A stretch of DNA of 7,289 nt. It comes from an uncultured Collinsella sp. GTDB taxonomy: Bacteria; Actinomycetota; Coriobacteriia; Coriobacteriales; Coriobacteriaceae. The notes under the pieces were generated by a model. That model saw only the letters and a list, made by a program, of their open reading frames with translations. It did not search any database and was not told the origin of the DNA. The stretch's first letter is position 1, and each line of letters starts with the position of its first letter. The translations under genes were made by a program, and so were the position numbers. Where the stretch lies: NCBI GenBank assembly GCA_934654605.1, contig CAKUGH010000069.1, positions 1 through 7,289 of the forward strand. The letters run 5' to 3'. This document shows, piece by piece, positions 5,639 to 7,289 of the stretch.

Positions 5639-5750
5639 GGGTAGTCTTTTTGGGACGGGGCTTTTTTGACTACTTTTCGCCAGCGTCTGACGCTCGGCGA
5701 GGCAGCCGGCAAGAGGTAGTCAAAAAAGCCCCGTCCCAAAAAGACTACCC
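5639..5750. repeat. 112-bp element with perfect 35-bp inverted arms and branched centre
   Basis: The left arm (5639-5673, starting GGGTAGTCTTTTTGGGACGG) and the right arm (5716-5750) are exact reverse complements over 35 bp. Pairing can extend inward through T/G and T/A pairs (5674-5677 with 5712-5715) and GCC/GGC (5679-5681 with 5708-5710). The centre holds AGCGT-CTG-ACGCT (5682-5694) and a second weaker hairpin, CGGC (5695-5698) with GCCG (5705-5708), which competes for base 5708, so a long stem ending in a branched head is possible. It starts 20 nt after the xseB stop and ends 24 nt before the HIT start codon. No ORF and no clear target duplication are seen. It could be a MITE-like insertion, a REP-type repeat, or a structure separating the two transcription units and protecting the xseAB mRNA 3' end. 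Confidence 0.92.
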
Positions 5751-5770
5751 CAAAGTGGGCTGTGGGATGG

Positions 5771-6037
5771 TTAGAACGAGAGGTTGTCGTCGGTGTTGGT
5801 GGGTTCGCCGTCGGCGAGCACATCGTTGCCGTCGACATCCTTCAAGAGCACCGAGACCTTCTGCTCGGCATCGGTCAAGCGGGTACGCAGGCTCTTGAGG
5901 AGCTCGACGCCGCGGGTGTAGCTCTCGAGCGACTCCTCGAGCTCCATGTCGCCCGACTCCAAACTGCGGATGATGAGCTCCAGCTCCTGCGAGGCCTGCT
6001 TGTACGTAAGCTGCTCGACCGGGGTCTTCTCTGCCAT
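5771..6037 (-). CDS. xseB: Exodeoxyribonuclease VII small subunit
   Basis: This 88-residue acidic protein has the XseB pattern: VEQLTYKQASQELELIIRSLESGDMELEESL (about residues 7-37), then SYTRGVELLKSLRTRLTDAEQKV. These are two helices that form a helical hairpin and bind XseA. The family is usually 60-80 residues; the extra length is a disordered Asp/Asn-rich tail. Exonuclease VII degrades single-stranded DNA from both ends to oligonucleotides in repair, and XseB copies assemble on each catalytic XseA. The start at 6037 is preceded by AGGAAAGGAAAC. It lies 42 nt downstream of xseA on the same strand, as a classical xseA-xseB operon. Confidence 0.95.
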   Translation of the reverse strand: MAEKTPVEQLTYKQASQELELIIRSLESGDMELEESLESYTRGVELLKSLRTRLTDAEQKVSVLLKDVDGNDVLADGEPTNTDDNLSF

Positions 6038-6079
6038 ATATGTTTCCTTTCCTAAGGGTCTATCACTGTGAAACGCGGC

Positions 6080-7289
6080 CTACTCGACCGTATCGACGGT
6101 TGCCGCCACGTTGCCGTCTGCCATGCGTACGCGGATAGCGTCGCCGGGCTTAAAGGTCTTGGCGCTCGTAGCCACGCCGTCATCGCTGTACGCGATGGAA
6201 TAGCCTCGGGCAAGCACCTTGAGCGGTGACAGGGCATCGAGCGAAGCCGCCGCACGGCCCAGGTCGGACGTGGGCTTGCTCAACATCGTGCGCACCTGAT
6301 GTTCCAGACGAGAGCTCGCGAGCGTGAGCGCATAGCGCTTGCCGTCGAGTCCCGAGGTGCTTGCGACCAAGCGCTCGGGCAGATGCTCAAAACTGGAGCG
6401 GAAGGCCCCGACCGAGCGCGTAATGGCACCCGACAGGCGATCTGCCGTCAAGGCAAGCTCCGACTCGCGACGCTCAACCATAAATGTGGGGTCGTTGAGA
6501 CATGGGCGGCACGCTGCCGCATCGAGCGCATCGCCCAAGCGCGCCGTATAGGTGTCCCAGGCACGACGACCACGCTGATCGAGCATCTCCAAATCGACCT
6601 GATCCGACCCGATTATCGAAGCCATCGCAGCACCTAGGCGCTGATGGCGTGTCTCGAGCACATCCGCCAGCTCCGTCATGGCCGGTGCCACGGATTCTGC
6701 CGCCGCCGTGGGCGTGGAGGCACGACGGTCGCTCACCATGTCGCAGATTGAGGTATCGGGCTCATGGCCAATACCTGTCACCACGGGCACGGGACAGGCC
6801 GCCACCGCGCGGGCAAGCTCCTCATCGTTGAAGGTCATGAGGTCCTCGAAGGAACCGCCGCCGCGCACCAGCAGAATGCAGTCAGGCGTGGGCGCAATAG
6901 AGGCGGCGCGGTGCAAGCCCTCAATAAGCTCCGTCGGCGCTCCCTCACCCTGCACCTTGGCACCCACGCAAACGAGCTCGACAAGTGGGTTGCGACGGCG
7001 CAGCGTACGCTTGACGTCGTCGATCACGGCGCCCGAAAGCGAGGTGACGACCGCCACGCGTGAGCAAAACACCGGAATGCGACGCTTGCGGGACTCGTCC
7101 ATCAGCCCCTCGCGGCGCAGTTTTTCGGCCAATTGCGCCACCTGTTGACGCAGCAGGCCCTCCCCCGCCAGCGAGAACGAGCGAGCGACAAAGCTCATAC
7201 GGCCCGTGGGCCTATAAAGATTGAAGCTGCCCTTAAAGCTCACCTGCATACCGTCGCGCAAATCGAAGGTGCGCTTAAGATAGGCGCCC
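6080..7289 (-). CDS. xseA: Exodeoxyribonuclease VII large subunit (N-terminus outside window)
   Basis: The frame is open to the right window edge, so the start and most of the N-terminal OB-fold domain are missing. A TTG at 7261 is only an internal codon, because the upstream codons (GAYLKRTFD) continue the OB-fold sequence. The catalytic domain is well conserved: RGGGSFEDLMTFNDEELARA starts at 6865, then VVTGIGHEPDTSICDMVSDR and ASTPTAAAES. GHEPD (6755-6769) holds the His and Asp that correspond to catalytic residues of the E. coli enzyme. A long helical region follows, and the C-terminus SPLKVLARGYSIAY...GDAIRVRMADG is typical. The protein cuts single-stranded DNA, and the complex requires XseB, encoded immediately downstream. 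About 403 codons are present, against roughly 450 in the complete family. Confidence 0.96.
   Translation of the reverse strand, partial: GAYLKRTFDLRDGMQVSFKGSFNLYRPTGRMSFVARSFSLAGEGLLRQQVAQLAEKLRREGLMDESRKRRIPVFCSRVAVVTSLSGAVIDDVKRTLRRRNPLVELVCVGAKVQGEGAPTELIEGLHRAASIAPTPDCILLVRGGGSFEDLMTFNDEELARAVAACPVPVVTGIGHEPDTSICDMVSDRRASTPTAAAESVAPAMTELADVLETRHQRLGAAMASIIGSDQVDLEMLDQRGRRAWDTYTARLGDALDAAACRPCLNDPTFMVERRESELALTADRLSGAITRSVGAFRSSFEHLPERLVASTSGLDGKRYALTLASSRLEHQVRTMLSKPTSDLGRAAASLDALSPLKVLARGYSIAYSDDGVATSAKTFKPGDAIRVRMADGNVAATVDTVE

Noticed and set aside
5639..5750. CRISPR or phage attachment site at the long inverted repeat
   Set aside because: There is only one pair of inverted copies, no spaced direct repeats, and no integrase or cas gene nearby.
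7200..7289. xseA as a complete gene starting at 7261
   Set aside because: The frame continues to the window edge with OB-fold-like sequence and no stop, so the TTG at 7261 is internal.

Overview
This window looks like a chromosomal segment of a fermentative, fairly GC-rich Gram-positive anaerobe. The housekeeping genes favour G/C at third codon positions, every start has an AGGAG-type ribosome binding site, and acetate metabolism is prominent. A member of the Coriobacteriia (Collinsella or a relative) is my best guess. That guess rests on overall style and gene content and not on any marker gene.

Layout from left to right. (1) Bases 1-75 are the last 24 codons of a plus-strand gene whose C-terminus matches phosphate acetyltransferase (Pta). 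(2) Bases 76-424 carry no gene; they hold a 127-bp imperfect palindrome just after the pta stop and a clear intrinsic terminator for the gene arriving from the other side. (3) Two complete acetate kinase genes lie in tandem on the minus strand (425-1603 and 1768-2946). They are both 392 codons, about 60% identical by hand alignment, and separated by a terminator and a likely promoter. Pta and AckA together interconvert acetyl-CoA and acetate with ATP formation, so the left half is an acetate node with pta convergent to duplicated ackA. (4) A minus-strand MFS transporter (3067-4227) and a LysR-type regulator (4347-5237) have visibly lower GC than their surroundings and look like a separately acquired regulator-transporter pair. 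A TTGACA box and a TCAA-N7-TTGA dyad lie in the gap between them. (5) A HIT-family (HINT-like) nucleotide hydrolase (5279-5614) follows. (6) A 112-bp element with perfect 35-bp inverted arms and a branched centre lies at 5639-5750. (7) The exonuclease VII small subunit xseB (5771-6037) and most of the large subunit xseA (6080 to the window edge, N-terminus missing) form an operon.

All complete genes are on the minus strand; transcription runs from right to left as xseA-xseB, HIT, LysR, MFS, ackA copy 2, ackA copy 1, and meets pta head-on.

The points most worth a second look are the two long palindromic elements, each 16-20 nt after an operon's last stop codon, and the second acetate kinase, which has changed residues at three positions of the family's active-site signatures. 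No wholly new system is evident.
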